Virus record (IMG/VR): IMGVR_UViG_3300003324_001329
Coordinates: 36,788-97,738 of that record
Source of the DNA: a virus
Reading direction: 5' to 3' (one strand)
DNA: 60,951 bases
Shown one piece after another: positions 1-8,069 of this stretch. Position 1 is the stretch's first letter, and each line of letters begins with the position of its first letter. The translations under genes were made by a program, and so were the position numbers. A model generated the notes under the pieces. That model was not told the origin of the DNA, did not search any database, and saw only the letters and a list, made by a program, of their open reading frames with translations.

Positions 1-2
1 CC

Positions 3-374
3 GCCGATACGTTATTATTCGCTTCCGATCTGTGGAGCGATTTCGTGTCGGGGACCAATTTCACGCAGTTCTACGATCCGGTGTCGCAGTACGAAATCGT
101 CCAGACCGGAGTGATCGGGCGCATTCTCGGCCTGACGCTTATTTCCGACGCCTACCGGGTGCCGCAGTTAAAGGTGTTGCAGCCGGGCGAAATGTATATG
201 GTCAGCCGGCCGGAATATCACGGCGCCTATACGGATCGCGGCCCGGTGGTGGCGCAGGAAGTTAATGGGCAGGCCAACGGCATGGGCGTTCCTGCGCGCG
301 GCTGGTATATGTGGGAACAAATGTCGATGGTTATTCCCAACGCGCGTTCCTTCGTCAAGGCGGTGCGGACGTAA
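3..374 (+). CDS. Probable major capsid protein, C-terminal part
   Basis: The reading frame is open from the first bases, so the start lies outside the window; the GTG at 45 is internal. The visible ~123 residues read as the end of a phage major capsid protein: a 'DPVSQYEIVQTGVIGRILG' stretch, then LISDAYR, a PGEMYMVS strand, and a closing 'MWEQMSMVIPNARSFVKAV'. Conserved 'G..G...G..+.+DAY' followed by an 'MS..I.N.R...K' ending is what I know from HK97-type capsid proteins of large phages. Position upstream of neck and tail genes agrees. The family call is from recall; other virion shell proteins are possible. Confidence 0.6.
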   Translation, partial: ADTLLFASDLWSDFVSGTNFTQFYDPVSQYEIVQTGVIGRILGLTLISDAYRVPQLKVLQPGEMYMVSRPEYHGAYTDRGPVVAQEVNGQANGMGVPARGWYMWEQMSMVIPNARSFVKAVRT

Positions 375-413
375 ATTCAGCCTCCGATTATTCAGAGGAT
401 TGGAGGTAATTCC

Positions 414-1325
414 ATGGCAAAATTCCGCATGAGTGCGGAAGTCACAGCGGCGGTTAATTCCGCCGCGCGTGATTTGACGCGGATGTTGCGGCGACAGCGC
501 ATTGCGGTCGGCCGCGAACAAGTCACCGCTGCCCTGACTTCGATGGTGCGGCAAATCGGTGAACGCGGCGAGGTTAATGCCAGCGTCATCGCCCCGCAAT
601 ATAATCAGGCCGGCGACACTTTGGCGTTGGCGTACCAGACGTTCATCGGCGGCGACATGAAAAATGCGCTGCACATGGCGGCGCTGGCATTTACGGCGGA
701 TGATTGCCGGCCGTTGATGGACGCCATCGTACAGACCAACGATGAAGCCCGGCCCGAGGATAAAGCGGTGCTGGATAATTCGTCGGAGGAAAATACCGCC
801 GTCGCCAACGCCGAGGAAAACGACGACGAAAACGAGGTCGGGGATATCGACACGTCCGACGAGGAAGATGAAGTGGTGACATCCAGCGAGCGGAAATTCC
901 GCCGCCGGCTGGATAAAACCATCGCCAGCGTGTGCGATACCGTCACCGCCGAATTTTCCGGCGATGACGACGATGACGAAAACGCCGACGATAATAACGA
1001 CGATGAATTATCCGCTGACGACGATGCGGATGATGAAGTCGGCGGCGACGTTGGCGAAGCGGAGGATTTTTCCGACGCGCCGGGCGGCGATAACAGCGAC
1101 AGCGATTATTCCGCCGACAACGACGACGATAATGAGGATGAAAATTCCGACGACGATGCGGAGGATGATGGCGAGGTAATGGCCCGCCTGCTGCGCCGGG
1201 TGAAGAAATCGCAGCCGGAGGTTATTGCCGCGGCGAATAAAATCAGCCTCGGCGGCTCGAAAAAGTCCCGCGATACCGCTGGACAATTTCTCGTCAAGGT
1301 CGGCAATATCGGCCGCCGGCGTTAA
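414..1325 (+). CDS. Acidic low-complexity protein (unknown; virion-region)
   Basis: 303 residues after a strong GGAGG ribosome site. Residues 1-~120 look folded and helical and contain several Arg. Residues ~125-255 are almost entirely Asp, Glu, Asn and Ser (runs such as DDDDDENADDNNDDE), and the last ~45 residues are basic (RLLRRVKKSQ). It lies directly after the capsid gene. A scaffold, decoration or core protein would fit that place, but no family is recognised. Several other charged-tail proteins occur at 55-58 kb. Confidence 0.75.
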   Translation: MAKFRMSAEVTAAVNSAARDLTRMLRRQRIAVGREQVTAALTSMVRQIGERGEVNASVIAPQYNQAGDTLALAYQTFIGGDMKNALHMAALAFTADDCRPLMDAIVQTNDEARPEDKAVLDNSSEENTAVANAEENDDENEVGDIDTSDEEDEVVTSSERKFRRRLDKTIASVCDTVTAEFSGDDDDDENADDNNDDELSADDDADDEVGGDVGEAEDFSDAPGGDNSDSDYSADNDDDNEDENSDDDAEDDGEVMARLLRRVKKSQPEVIAAANKISLGGSKKSRDTAGQFLVKVGNIGRRR

Positions 1326-1413
1326 TCGGCCGCCGCAATAATAAGTCTCCGCACCGTGGCGGGTGCATAAGCGGAGCCGGAGTGCCTCTCCCTAAATAAA
1401 ATGAGCGTGCGGC

Positions 1414-1448
1414 GGGCCGGACCTGGACATGGGTTCGGCCCTTTTTTT
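1414..1448 (+). terminator. Rho-independent terminator after acidic protein
   Basis: Ten-base stem (1414-1423 with 1432-1441, one G-T wobble), 8-base loop, then seven T. It closes the capsid-region transcript and shows that the next gene does not begin at the ATG at 1429, which lies inside the hairpin. Confidence 0.85.
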
Positions 1449-1461
1449 CAGGATAATTCAC

Positions 1462-2127
1462 ATGGCGGCGGGACCGAAACTGACGGAAAGCCGGATTTTA
1501 ATAGATTCGATTTCCGGCCTTAAATCGATTATTGGCCAATTGGCCGCCGGCTACGGCAAGCCGCCGGTGCCGGTGGCCAGCGTGGCCGGCTCGTGGGATC
1601 AGCGGGAAATCGCCCAGCAATTCGGTGAGGTTAAATATCCGTTTCTCGCCATCACCTTGCAACGCTTCGCCCGCAACAGCGATTCCTACAATGATAATCT
1701 GCGCCGTGGCGGGGTATATACCTCGCGCGAAGATAGCAATCTGGTGCAGATTTATCGCCTGATCCCGATTATCGCCAATTTTCGCGTCCGTTATTTAGCG
1801 CAGAATTTCGACGACACCTTGGCGTTTTCTTCCCGCTGGTTGCTGCGGCAAAAAGACCAACAATTCATGTTGGAGGGAGCGGATATTGCGGTGAAGGTGA
1901 AAGTGCGCCTGACCGATGATTTATCCATGCCGGAGCAGACGCAAAGTGATTGGGGGAATATTTTTACCCTGGAAACCGATGCCAACATGGAAACCTATAT
2001 TGGCGAAATCGAAACTCGCAGTAAGATAAAAAGAATTTCCCTTGGCACTAATTTGTGGGGTGCCGGCAGCCAAACCGTGCTTCCTGGCAGTGAAACGCAG
2101 GTTATCGACCTGACTGACACCGATTGA
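1462..2127 (+). CDS. Putative neck/tail-completion protein
   Basis: 221 residues from ATG 1462, chosen because the longer ORF start at 1429 lies in a terminator and AGGA sits 9 bases upstream of 1462. The protein has mixed alpha/beta character with a segment 'YPFLAITLQRFARNSDSYND' and several strand-like stretches. No catalytic motif is visible. Its place between capsid and sheath genes is that of head-tail joining or tail-terminator proteins (T4 gp3/gp15 position). Function is inferred from order only. Confidence 0.55.
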   Translation: MAAGPKLTESRILIDSISGLKSIIGQLAAGYGKPPVPVASVAGSWDQREIAQQFGEVKYPFLAITLQRFARNSDSYNDNLRRGGVYTSREDSNLVQIYRLIPIIANFRVRYLAQNFDDTLAFSSRWLLRQKDQQFMLEGADIAVKVKVRLTDDLSMPEQTQSDWGNIFTLETDANMETYIGEIETRSKIKRISLGTNLWGAGSQTVLPGSETQVIDLTDTD

Positions 2128-2149
2128 ATTTTTTGCCCAGGAGCCGCCG

Positions 2150-2479
2150 GTGGCACTGCAAAAAACCTTGATGCTGGATTATTCTTTATTGCAGACCGGT
2201 ATTCGCCGCCGGCAGCAATTGTTTGCCGACCGCACCGCGTTGGAATTAACCAGCGATTTCGAATATCGGCAATTGACCATTGGCGGCGGCGAACAGATTG
2301 CCATCGCCGGGGTCAGCCAATTCTTTTTATTGAAAGCCGATGCGGCGCTGCAAATCAATCTGAACAATACCGGCTACATCACCGTCAACGATTTATTTGT
2401 CATCACCGCGGCGATTAGCAATCTGGTGGTGTTCAACGCCGGCACTGCCGCGGTCCACTGCATAATCTGCAACGTATAA
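2150..2479 (+). CDS. Hypothetical structural-region protein
   Basis: 109 residues, starting with GTG (2150) behind AGGAG. Short beta-rich sequence without recognised motifs; ends 'AVHCIICNV'. It lies in the capsid-to-sheath interval and is probably a small virion or joining protein. Confidence 0.55.
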   Translation: MALQKTLMLDYSLLQTGIRRRQQLFADRTALELTSDFEYRQLTIGGGEQIAIAGVSQFFLLKADAALQINLNNTGYITVNDLFVITAAISNLVVFNAGTAAVHCIICNV

Positions 2480-2504
2480 ACCATCCAGGCAACAGGTGAA
2501 TTAA

Positions 2505-2837
2505 ATGGCGAAGGCAGTAGTGCTTAATCTCACCGACCGGGCAATTACCTTGCGCACGCACGACGGCGATTCCGTCACCGTGCCGCCGTCGCACAGCCGC
2601 CCGGCGCAAATCAACGCGGCATTTTTGAACTGGATGCCGCCCAACCCGCAGCAATTAAAAATCCTCTACTACATCAACGACCAGGGCCAGCGGGTCAACG
2701 ATCTTAATCCACCGGTGCAGGAACCGGAAATTCCGGGAGAAAATCCGGAGGCGGAAAATTCCAGCGACGCTCCGCCTGACGACAGCCAGCCGCACAACCC
2801 ATCGCGGGCCGATCCACGGAATACTTCCCGCAGTTAA
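2505..2837 (+). CDS. Hypothetical protein, disordered Pro/Asn/Glu tail
   Basis: 110 residues. Residues 1-~70 form a compact domain (AVVLNLTDRAITLRTHDGD...); residues ~75-110 are rich in Pro, Asn, Glu and Ser and probably disordered. Lies directly before the sheath gene, transcribed with it. No family recognised. Confidence 0.55.
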   Translation: MAKAVVLNLTDRAITLRTHDGDSVTVPPSHSRPAQINAAFLNWMPPNPQQLKILYYINDQGQRVNDLNPPVQEPEIPGENPEAENSSDAPPDDSQPHNPSRADPRNTSRS

Positions 2838-2901
2838 ATCCCGCCGCTTCTCACCGGCGCGAGCGGTAGGAAAGCGTCGGCGTTTTTCAGGAGACAATTA
2901 A

Positions 2902-5265
2902 ATGGTATTGCCGATCATCACCGGCTCGCCGGGCGTGTATGTGCGGGAAGAAGATATCTCGCAGCAGGATATTCCTTTCACCACTTCCATCGGCTGCCTG
3001 GCGTTTGCCTCGAAAAAGGGCACGCTGGATGCCAAACTGGTGACATCGGCCACCGGATTTAATAAGGAATATGGTCCGTCGGATATTTCCTGGGGCTACG
3101 GGCACATTTCCGCCAATGCGTTTTTCTCCACGCAGAATAACAACAATACCTCGCCGCCGGCGTTGTGGTGCAAGCGGGTGGTTAATACCGACGCGCGCCA
3201 CGCTGGGGCTACCGTGCTGAACGTCGGCTCCGGCGCGGTGGGCGATACCGCCAATGAAATACTGAGTTTTATTAATCCGTTCCCGGTCGGCACCTTGAAT
3301 GGTTATGCCGGCGGCGGACGGCAGATTTTTATTATTCAATTCAGTCAAGCCTTATCCGGCAGCGACAGCATTTCCGGTTCTGTCACCCCAAGCGGTGATG
3401 ATCCGGTGGCGTTTGGTCCGATAGCTTATGCCACGTCGCACGCCGCCACCATGGCGGCTATCGTGGCGGCAATTAATACCGCATTGGACGATGTGCCGCC
3501 GGCCACCAACGCAGCGGGTGGATTTGCCGAAATTCTACTCGGTGATCCGACGCGCAATATGATTATTGTTTATGGGCCGGAAGGCACCACGATTGAATTT
3601 GCCGCCGATTTAACCGGCGGTGGCGGTGGCTCGCGTTTGGTTCTCGGTGCCGGTGGGCCGTCATTGTCCGTCACTACCGCCGAAGCCTCGACATTATTTG
3701 AGGTGTACGCGGAAAATCCCGGCAGTTGGGCCAACGATCTCGGTATTTCCATCACCGATATCGATAATGGCGTCAAGCAACGGGTGCAATTAACTTTTTC
3801 CGACGCCTTGGTCGCTTCCAACATCGTGCATCTGGCGTTATTGGTCAACAGCGATATTATCAATGTCGCCAATACCACTTATGCCACATCCAACGATGCC
3901 ACCTTAACCGCGCTGGCTACGGCGATTGAAACCGCCATTCCCAATTCCACCGCTACGGTGGTTATTCCGGCCGGTTCCGGTGGGTCTAGTGCGCGGCAGA
4001 TAAATATTATTGCCCCAACAGCCGGGGTTGGCGTGCTGGGATTATACGCCGCTTCGGTGACAGCAGGGACTTCGCAGGCTAGCATCAGTTTCCGCGAAAC
4101 CTACGCCGGCAGCGCCTCGGCTGGCACGTTTACCCTCAACGTGTGGAAGCGGGGCAATATTAAAACCCCGGCGGAGTCATTTATCTGCTCCTTGGGTGAG
4201 CAACTGGACGGGCTGGGCCGGCAATTATTTGCCGAGCAAAAAATCAATCTGGCCGCCGGCAAGTCGCAGAATATTCGCGTCTCGGTGAATACCGCCGCGA
4301 TTGCCACTGGCTCGGGTTTGGACAGCGCCTACGCCAGTTATTATAATACGATTACCTGGCTGGATGGTGGCGATGATGGCAGCCTGCCGTCCAATTCACA
4401 ACTGGTGGTGGGTTGGGATACTTTTTCGGACGCCGAGACCTACCGGGTGAATTTATTAATCAACGCCGGGCAAACCGAACTGGTGGTGCAGCAAAAAATT
4501 GCGCAAGTGGCGGAAAATCGCGGCGATTGCTTTGCCATCCTGGATATGCCTTCCGATGCCCAGGAGGTTAATGCCGCTTTATCCTATCGCACCACCGAGA
4601 TGAATATCGACAGTTCGTACGCGGCCGTTTATTCGCCGGATTTGCAGGTGGTTGATCTGACCAGCGATAAAAAGATTTACGTCCCACCGTCGGGCTATGT
4701 GGCTTCGCGCTACGTCTACACCGATAATAACTTTGCGACGTTCTGGGCGCCGGCCGGGCATGATCGCGGTCGCTTGCCGGGGGTAATCGGCCTGCGCGAG
4801 ATTTATAAAAAGCCGGATCGCGACGTGCTGGACCCGGTGCAGATCAATTGCATCCGCCTTGCCTTGGATGGTTCGGGATATTTAATCTGGGGCGATAATA
4901 CCTTGCAGGTGACAAAATCGCTGCGCTCGGCAATTAATGTCCGGCGGTTGATGCTGTACATCGAGACCACTATTGCCGCCTCGCTGGAAAGGAACGTGTT
5001 CGATAATAATTCGGCGCAGTTGGCGTTTTTAATCCAGCAACGGATCAAGAAATTCCTTGACGTGGTGCAGGCCAACGGCGGCATCAAGCGGTATTTGGTG
5101 GTGTGCAATTCGTCGAATAATCCGGCGTATTTTGCCGATGCCGGGCAGCTTAACGTCTCGGTCTACATCGTGCCGATCCGCGCCGCCAAGACCATCCTGT
5201 TGGATGCGGTAATTACCCCGTCCGATATCAACTTCAACGAAATCGTCATCAACGGGCAGGTGTAA
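2902..5265 (+). CDS. Tail sheath protein
   Basis: 787 residues behind AGGAG. The N-terminus 'GSPGVYVREEDIS' is the usual opening of contractile-tail sheath proteins. The C-terminal ~280 residues carry the conserved sheath domain: 'YVPPSGYVASRY', 'WAPAGHDRGRLPGV', 'LDPVQINCIR', 'NVRRLMLYIETTI', and a closing strand-rich part where the sheath handshake strands lie. The middle (~residues 100-400) is Gly/Thr/Ala-rich and likely holds surface-exposed inserted domains, which explains the length (T4 gp18 is 659 residues). The protein surrounds the tube and contracts to drive it through the envelope. Confidence 0.93.
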   Translation: MVLPIITGSPGVYVREEDISQQDIPFTTSIGCLAFASKKGTLDAKLVTSATGFNKEYGPSDISWGYGHISANAFFSTQNNNNTSPPALWCKRVVNTDARHAGATVLNVGSGAVGDTANEILSFINPFPVGTLNGYAGGGRQIFIIQFSQALSGSDSISGSVTPSGDDPVAFGPIAYATSHAATMAAIVAAINTALDDVPPATNAAGGFAEILLGDPTRNMIIVYGPEGTTIEFAADLTGGGGGSRLVLGAGGPSLSVTTAEASTLFEVYAENPGSWANDLGISITDIDNGVKQRVQLTFSDALVASNIVHLALLVNSDIINVANTTYATSNDATLTALATAIETAIPNSTATVVIPAGSGGSSARQINIIAPTAGVGVLGLYAASVTAGTSQASISFRETYAGSASAGTFTLNVWKRGNIKTPAESFICSLGEQLDGLGRQLFAEQKINLAAGKSQNIRVSVNTAAIATGSGLDSAYASYYNTITWLDGGDDGSLPSNSQLVVGWDTFSDAETYRVNLLINAGQTELVVQQKIAQVAENRGDCFAILDMPSDAQEVNAALSYRTTEMNIDSSYAAVYSPDLQVVDLTSDKKIYVPPSGYVASRYVYTDNNFATFWAPAGHDRGRLPGVIGLREIYKKPDRDVLDPVQINCIRLALDGSGYLIWGDNTLQVTKSLRSAINVRRLMLYIETTIAASLERNVFDNNSAQLAFLIQQRIKKFLDVVQANGGIKRYLVVCNSSNNPAYFADAGQLNVSVYIVPIRAAKTILLDAVITPSDINFNEIVINGQV

Positions 5266-5311
5266 AAACCTGCCACAATAAATTCCTCTGGTTGAAAGGA
5301 ATAAAATTCCC

Positions 5312-5836
5312 ATGCCGCGCATTACCCTGAGCGAAGTGCAATCGCTGCCGGATATTCTTTCCACCGAACACTACGTATTTAACCTCGGGGATATTCCCGG
5401 TGTCGGTGACAGTTATCCATTGGCGATTAAATGCGTCGATGCCAACATTCCCGGATTTTCCACCGAGAGTTACGAGGTACCGTTGCATGGGACGGTGCGC
5501 CGGTTCCGCGGCCGCAAAATGTATCCGCGCAGTCTGGCGGTGACGTTCATCGAGGACTCCACGCTGCATACTTTATTAACCCTGCGGCAATGGATGGAAC
5601 AAATCGTCGGCAGCGAAAGCCAGACTTCGATTGGCGGGGTGGCAGATTATTCCACCCTGGCTACCCTGACCTTGTTCGATCAGGCCGGCAACGAGGTAAA
5701 TTCGCTGGAATTTATTAATTGTTTCGTCCAAGACGTGCCGGATACGCAAGTCACCGGAGAAAGTTCCACCGCAATGCGCATCACCGCGACTTTTTCCTAC
5801 GATTACGTGCGGTTCTCCGGCACTGATATGCGATAA
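5312..5836 (+). CDS. Tail tube protein (gp19-like)
   Basis: 174 residues directly after the sheath, as in T4 gp18-gp19. Start ATG 5312 behind AAGGA. Typical tube layout: N-terminal strand set, central helix 'LHTLLTLRQWMEQIV' and C-terminal strands 'ITATFSYDYVRF'. It forms the rigid inner tube through which DNA passes. Shares layout and short motifs with the next gene. Confidence 0.8.
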   Translation: MPRITLSEVQSLPDILSTEHYVFNLGDIPGVGDSYPLAIKCVDANIPGFSTESYEVPLHGTVRRFRGRKMYPRSLAVTFIEDSTLHTLLTLRQWMEQIVGSESQTSIGGVADYSTLATLTLFDQAGNEVNSLEFINCFVQDVPDTQVTGESSTAMRITATFSYDYVRFSGTDMR

Positions 5837-5886
5837 TAAACTGCCAGCGGAATTTATTTTCCACGCTTACGGGGCTGTTCAATTAA

Positions 5887-6468
5887 ATGCCGACACCACG
5901 GCTGAGTGCCGTTCAGGGAATGCCCGATCCAGCGCCAAGTTGGATGTGGACGATGGATATCCTGATGCACGGCACCAACATTATTCAGGATTTGTACGTA
6001 TTGGAGGTGAATTTTCCCTTCGCCTACCTGGAATCTGCGGCACGATATCGGGCCGGGACGTTTTTATATTTTCCCGGCCACAGCAACATTGACAGCCCCG
6101 CCGTGACTTTCTACGAGACCGAGAGTTTTCAACTGTTACAGGCATTCAAATCCTGGCAGGATAAAATCCGCGACAACGACGGCAATTACGGAATGCCGGT
6201 GGATTATCTCGGCACCGTGGTTTTGCATCTGCACGATACCCGTGGGCAGGAACGGGCGCGCTGTTATTTGTACGGCTGCTGGCCGTCGCGCTTGGCCGAT
6301 TGGGCGATGAATTATCAAAATAGCACGCATTTGCAGGTGCAAGTGACGTTCGCCTGCAATGACAGTGAATTTATTTTCAACGACGCCACAGCGGCCGGCG
6401 TCAATCAGGCGTTGGCGCAATTGCAGCCGGAAATTAACCGCTTGGCCGAGGGCAACTTTACGTTCTAA
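5887..6468 (+). CDS. Second tail-tube-like protein (tube paralogue or tube initiator)
   Basis: 193 residues. Shares with its neighbour the opening '(L)SxVQxxPDxxxS', a 'PxVTFxExxSFQLLQAFKSW' helix and a final strand ending in sensitivity to F/Y ('QVTFACNDSEF'). This is the gp19/gp48-54 type arrangement. It may form the tube-baseplate junction, a minor tube ring, or a second tube protein; sequence alone does not decide. Confidence 0.7.
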   Translation: MPTPRLSAVQGMPDPAPSWMWTMDILMHGTNIIQDLYVLEVNFPFAYLESAARYRAGTFLYFPGHSNIDSPAVTFYETESFQLLQAFKSWQDKIRDNDGNYGMPVDYLGTVVLHLHDTRGQERARCYLYGCWPSRLADWAMNYQNSTHLQVQVTFACNDSEFIFNDATAAGVNQALAQLQPEINRLAEGNFTF

Positions 6469-6544
6469 TTTTATCCAGGTTTTTGCCCTGCTTGACGGCG
6501 TTGCAGCCATAAACGCCGCGTCTCCTGAATAACCCCGCCGCCAT

Positions 6545-6564
6545 TACGGCAATAATAAATGCCG
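6545..6564 (+). other. Small inverted repeat before chaperone gene
   Basis: ACGGCA and TGCCGT, six bases each, separated by 8 bases of AT-rich loop and ending just ahead of the AGGAG ribosome site for the ORF at 6578. Could form a leader hairpin that affects translation. No T run follows, so not an intrinsic terminator. Confidence 0.35.
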
Positions 6565-6577
6565 TGCAGGAGACACT

Positions 6578-7825
6578 ATGGCAACCCCACCCAATCCCGA
6601 ACGTCGCCGCATCCGCGTGCAACACTCCGGCGTGATTAATCCCGCCGAATTGGCGCAAGTGCGCCAGGATCACGCCGCCTCGCTGAATAATCCTCCGCGA
6701 GAAAATCCCAACCAAGCCCCGGTGGATAATCCACCCGAGCCACGCGCGCTGGATATCAGCGAATTGCAGGCCGCTTTTGCCAAGGCCGGACAGGCGGCGC
6801 CGAAATTTAATCGCCCGACGGCACCAGAAACCGCACGGGAAAAGCTGCCGACGGCGCGGGAGGAATTATTATCCTCCACAGCGGAAACTCCGGTCAGTGA
6901 ATTGCCATCAAGCGGTAACTCGCTGCAAACCGCCACCGAATTGCATCAGCATCGGGTCAACGGCAATATTGCACCCGGCCGCTTCACGGTACGGGAAATT
7001 CTCCCCTCTAACGGGGTATTTTATAATTATCCGGAATTGGCTATCCGGCCGTTATCAGTGCCGGATTACGCCAAACTGTACCGGGCACGCGCGGAAACCG
7101 ACGAAACTTTATTCATCGACACCATCGCCGGCTGTGTTTCCGGGGTGGATGTGCGCGATCTCAGCCTGAAAGATTTCCGCTACTTATTGTACAAAATCCG
7201 GCTGATTTCCACCCTGAAATCGCCGTACCAATTATCCTATACCTCGATGTACGGCAACCGCTGCACCTACACCGTCACTTCCACCAGCCTGGACGTGAAA
7301 ATCCTCGCTGCTACCGCGGAAGAATATCAGGCGTGGCAGCAGCGGGGATTTAATATCCCCACCTTGCGCGACTACGAAGAATATAATTCGATGGCGGTGA
7401 AATTGTCGCAGGAGGATGATTGGCTGTGGTCGCGGGCCAAATATATCCAGGGGTCATCGGTGGAGGATAAAATCCGCCGCTTGAAGCAGGAATTTGATCC
7501 GGATATTTTATTCACCGATCTGGAAGAATTTGTCCGCAAATTCGAGGAATACGGCGTCACCGAAAGCGTCGAGTTGGCGGATAATAAATTCAATGCGCAG
7601 GAGGCGTTGAAAAAACTGCGGGAGGATTTACGTCGCATAGATTTGGTGCTGGAAGCGCCAACCCTGCCGCCGGCCACCGCCGATGGATTATTGACCCGAC
7701 GCAGCGATGTAGCAGAAGAAATTCGCCGGCTGGAAACTGAACTTGCCAACACGGGGGAGGCGACGCCGAAGCGTGAAACCATCACATTCAGCTTGGAGAT
7801 AGCTGATTTCTTTCCCGTCTTATAG
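6578..7825 (+). CDS. Tail-assembly chaperone, upstream frame (T4 gp26-like)
   Basis: 415 residues behind AGGAG. After a disordered ~125-residue Pro/Ala/Asn-rich head comes 'FTVREILPSNGVFYNYPELA', 'IRPLSVPDYAKLYRARAETD' and 'DLSLKDFRYLLYKIRLIS'. That is the pattern I know for T4 gp26-type baseplate/tail chaperones of large phages. The C-terminal third is charged and helical (coiled-coil-like, ~residues 300-400). It lies between tube and tape-measure genes, the canonical place of frameshifted tail chaperones (lambda G/GT). The frame stops at 7825 inside an apparently conserved region that continues in another frame. Confidence 0.7.
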   Translation: MATPPNPERRRIRVQHSGVINPAELAQVRQDHAASLNNPPRENPNQAPVDNPPEPRALDISELQAAFAKAGQAAPKFNRPTAPETAREKLPTAREELLSSTAETPVSELPSSGNSLQTATELHQHRVNGNIAPGRFTVREILPSNGVFYNYPELAIRPLSVPDYAKLYRARAETDETLFIDTIAGCVSGVDVRDLSLKDFRYLLYKIRLISTLKSPYQLSYTSMYGNRCTYTVTSTSLDVKILAATAEEYQAWQQRGFNIPTLRDYEEYNSMAVKLSQEDDWLWSRAKYIQGSSVEDKIRRLKQEFDPDILFTDLEEFVRKFEEYGVTESVELADNKFNAQEALKKLREDLRRIDLVLEAPTLPPATADGLLTRRSDVAEEIRRLETELANTGEATPKRETITFSLEIADFFPVL

Positions 7826-8048
7826 TCTACGGGATTTGCTGCACCGGATTTATAATCTCTCCACACACTTGCCCAACTTACCGGATTTTATCTACGAAAA
7901 TGCCGCCTGGTTTTTCTACATTTCCAATGAGTTGGAAATGGACCGGATCAAGGCGGAAACAGCAGCACGCGCCGCGATAACCGCACGGGCCAACGCCGCC
8001 AACGATAGCGCACGTAATTCCATGCGCCGGCGCATGACGTTGGGTTGA
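7803..8048 (+). CDS. Tail-assembly chaperone, downstream frame (probable frameshift extension)
   Basis: This frame is open from 7803 (after TAG at 7800) to 8048. It encodes 'SYSLRDLLHRIYNLSTHLP', then 'FIYENAAWFFYISNELEMD' and an Ala/Arg-rich helical end. It has no good start codon or ribosome site near its 5' end: only TTG 7836 or a late ATG 7939 that would drop the conserved part. The overlap with the upstream ORF is 23 bases and contains TTT-CCC-G in the upstream frame. A +1 (or -2) shift there gives a ~489-residue fusion. Read as the extension of the gene before it. Confidence 0.65.
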   Translation: MISFPSYSLRDLLHRIYNLSTHLPNLPDFIYENAAWFFYISNELEMDRIKAETAARAAITARANAANDSARNSMRRRMTLG

Positions 8049-8069
8049 ATTTTTCGGAGAATATTAAGC

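Noticed and set aside
1429-1461. Start at 1429 for the neck-protein candidate
   Set aside because: This ATG lies within the terminator hairpin; ATG 1462 has a ribosome site.
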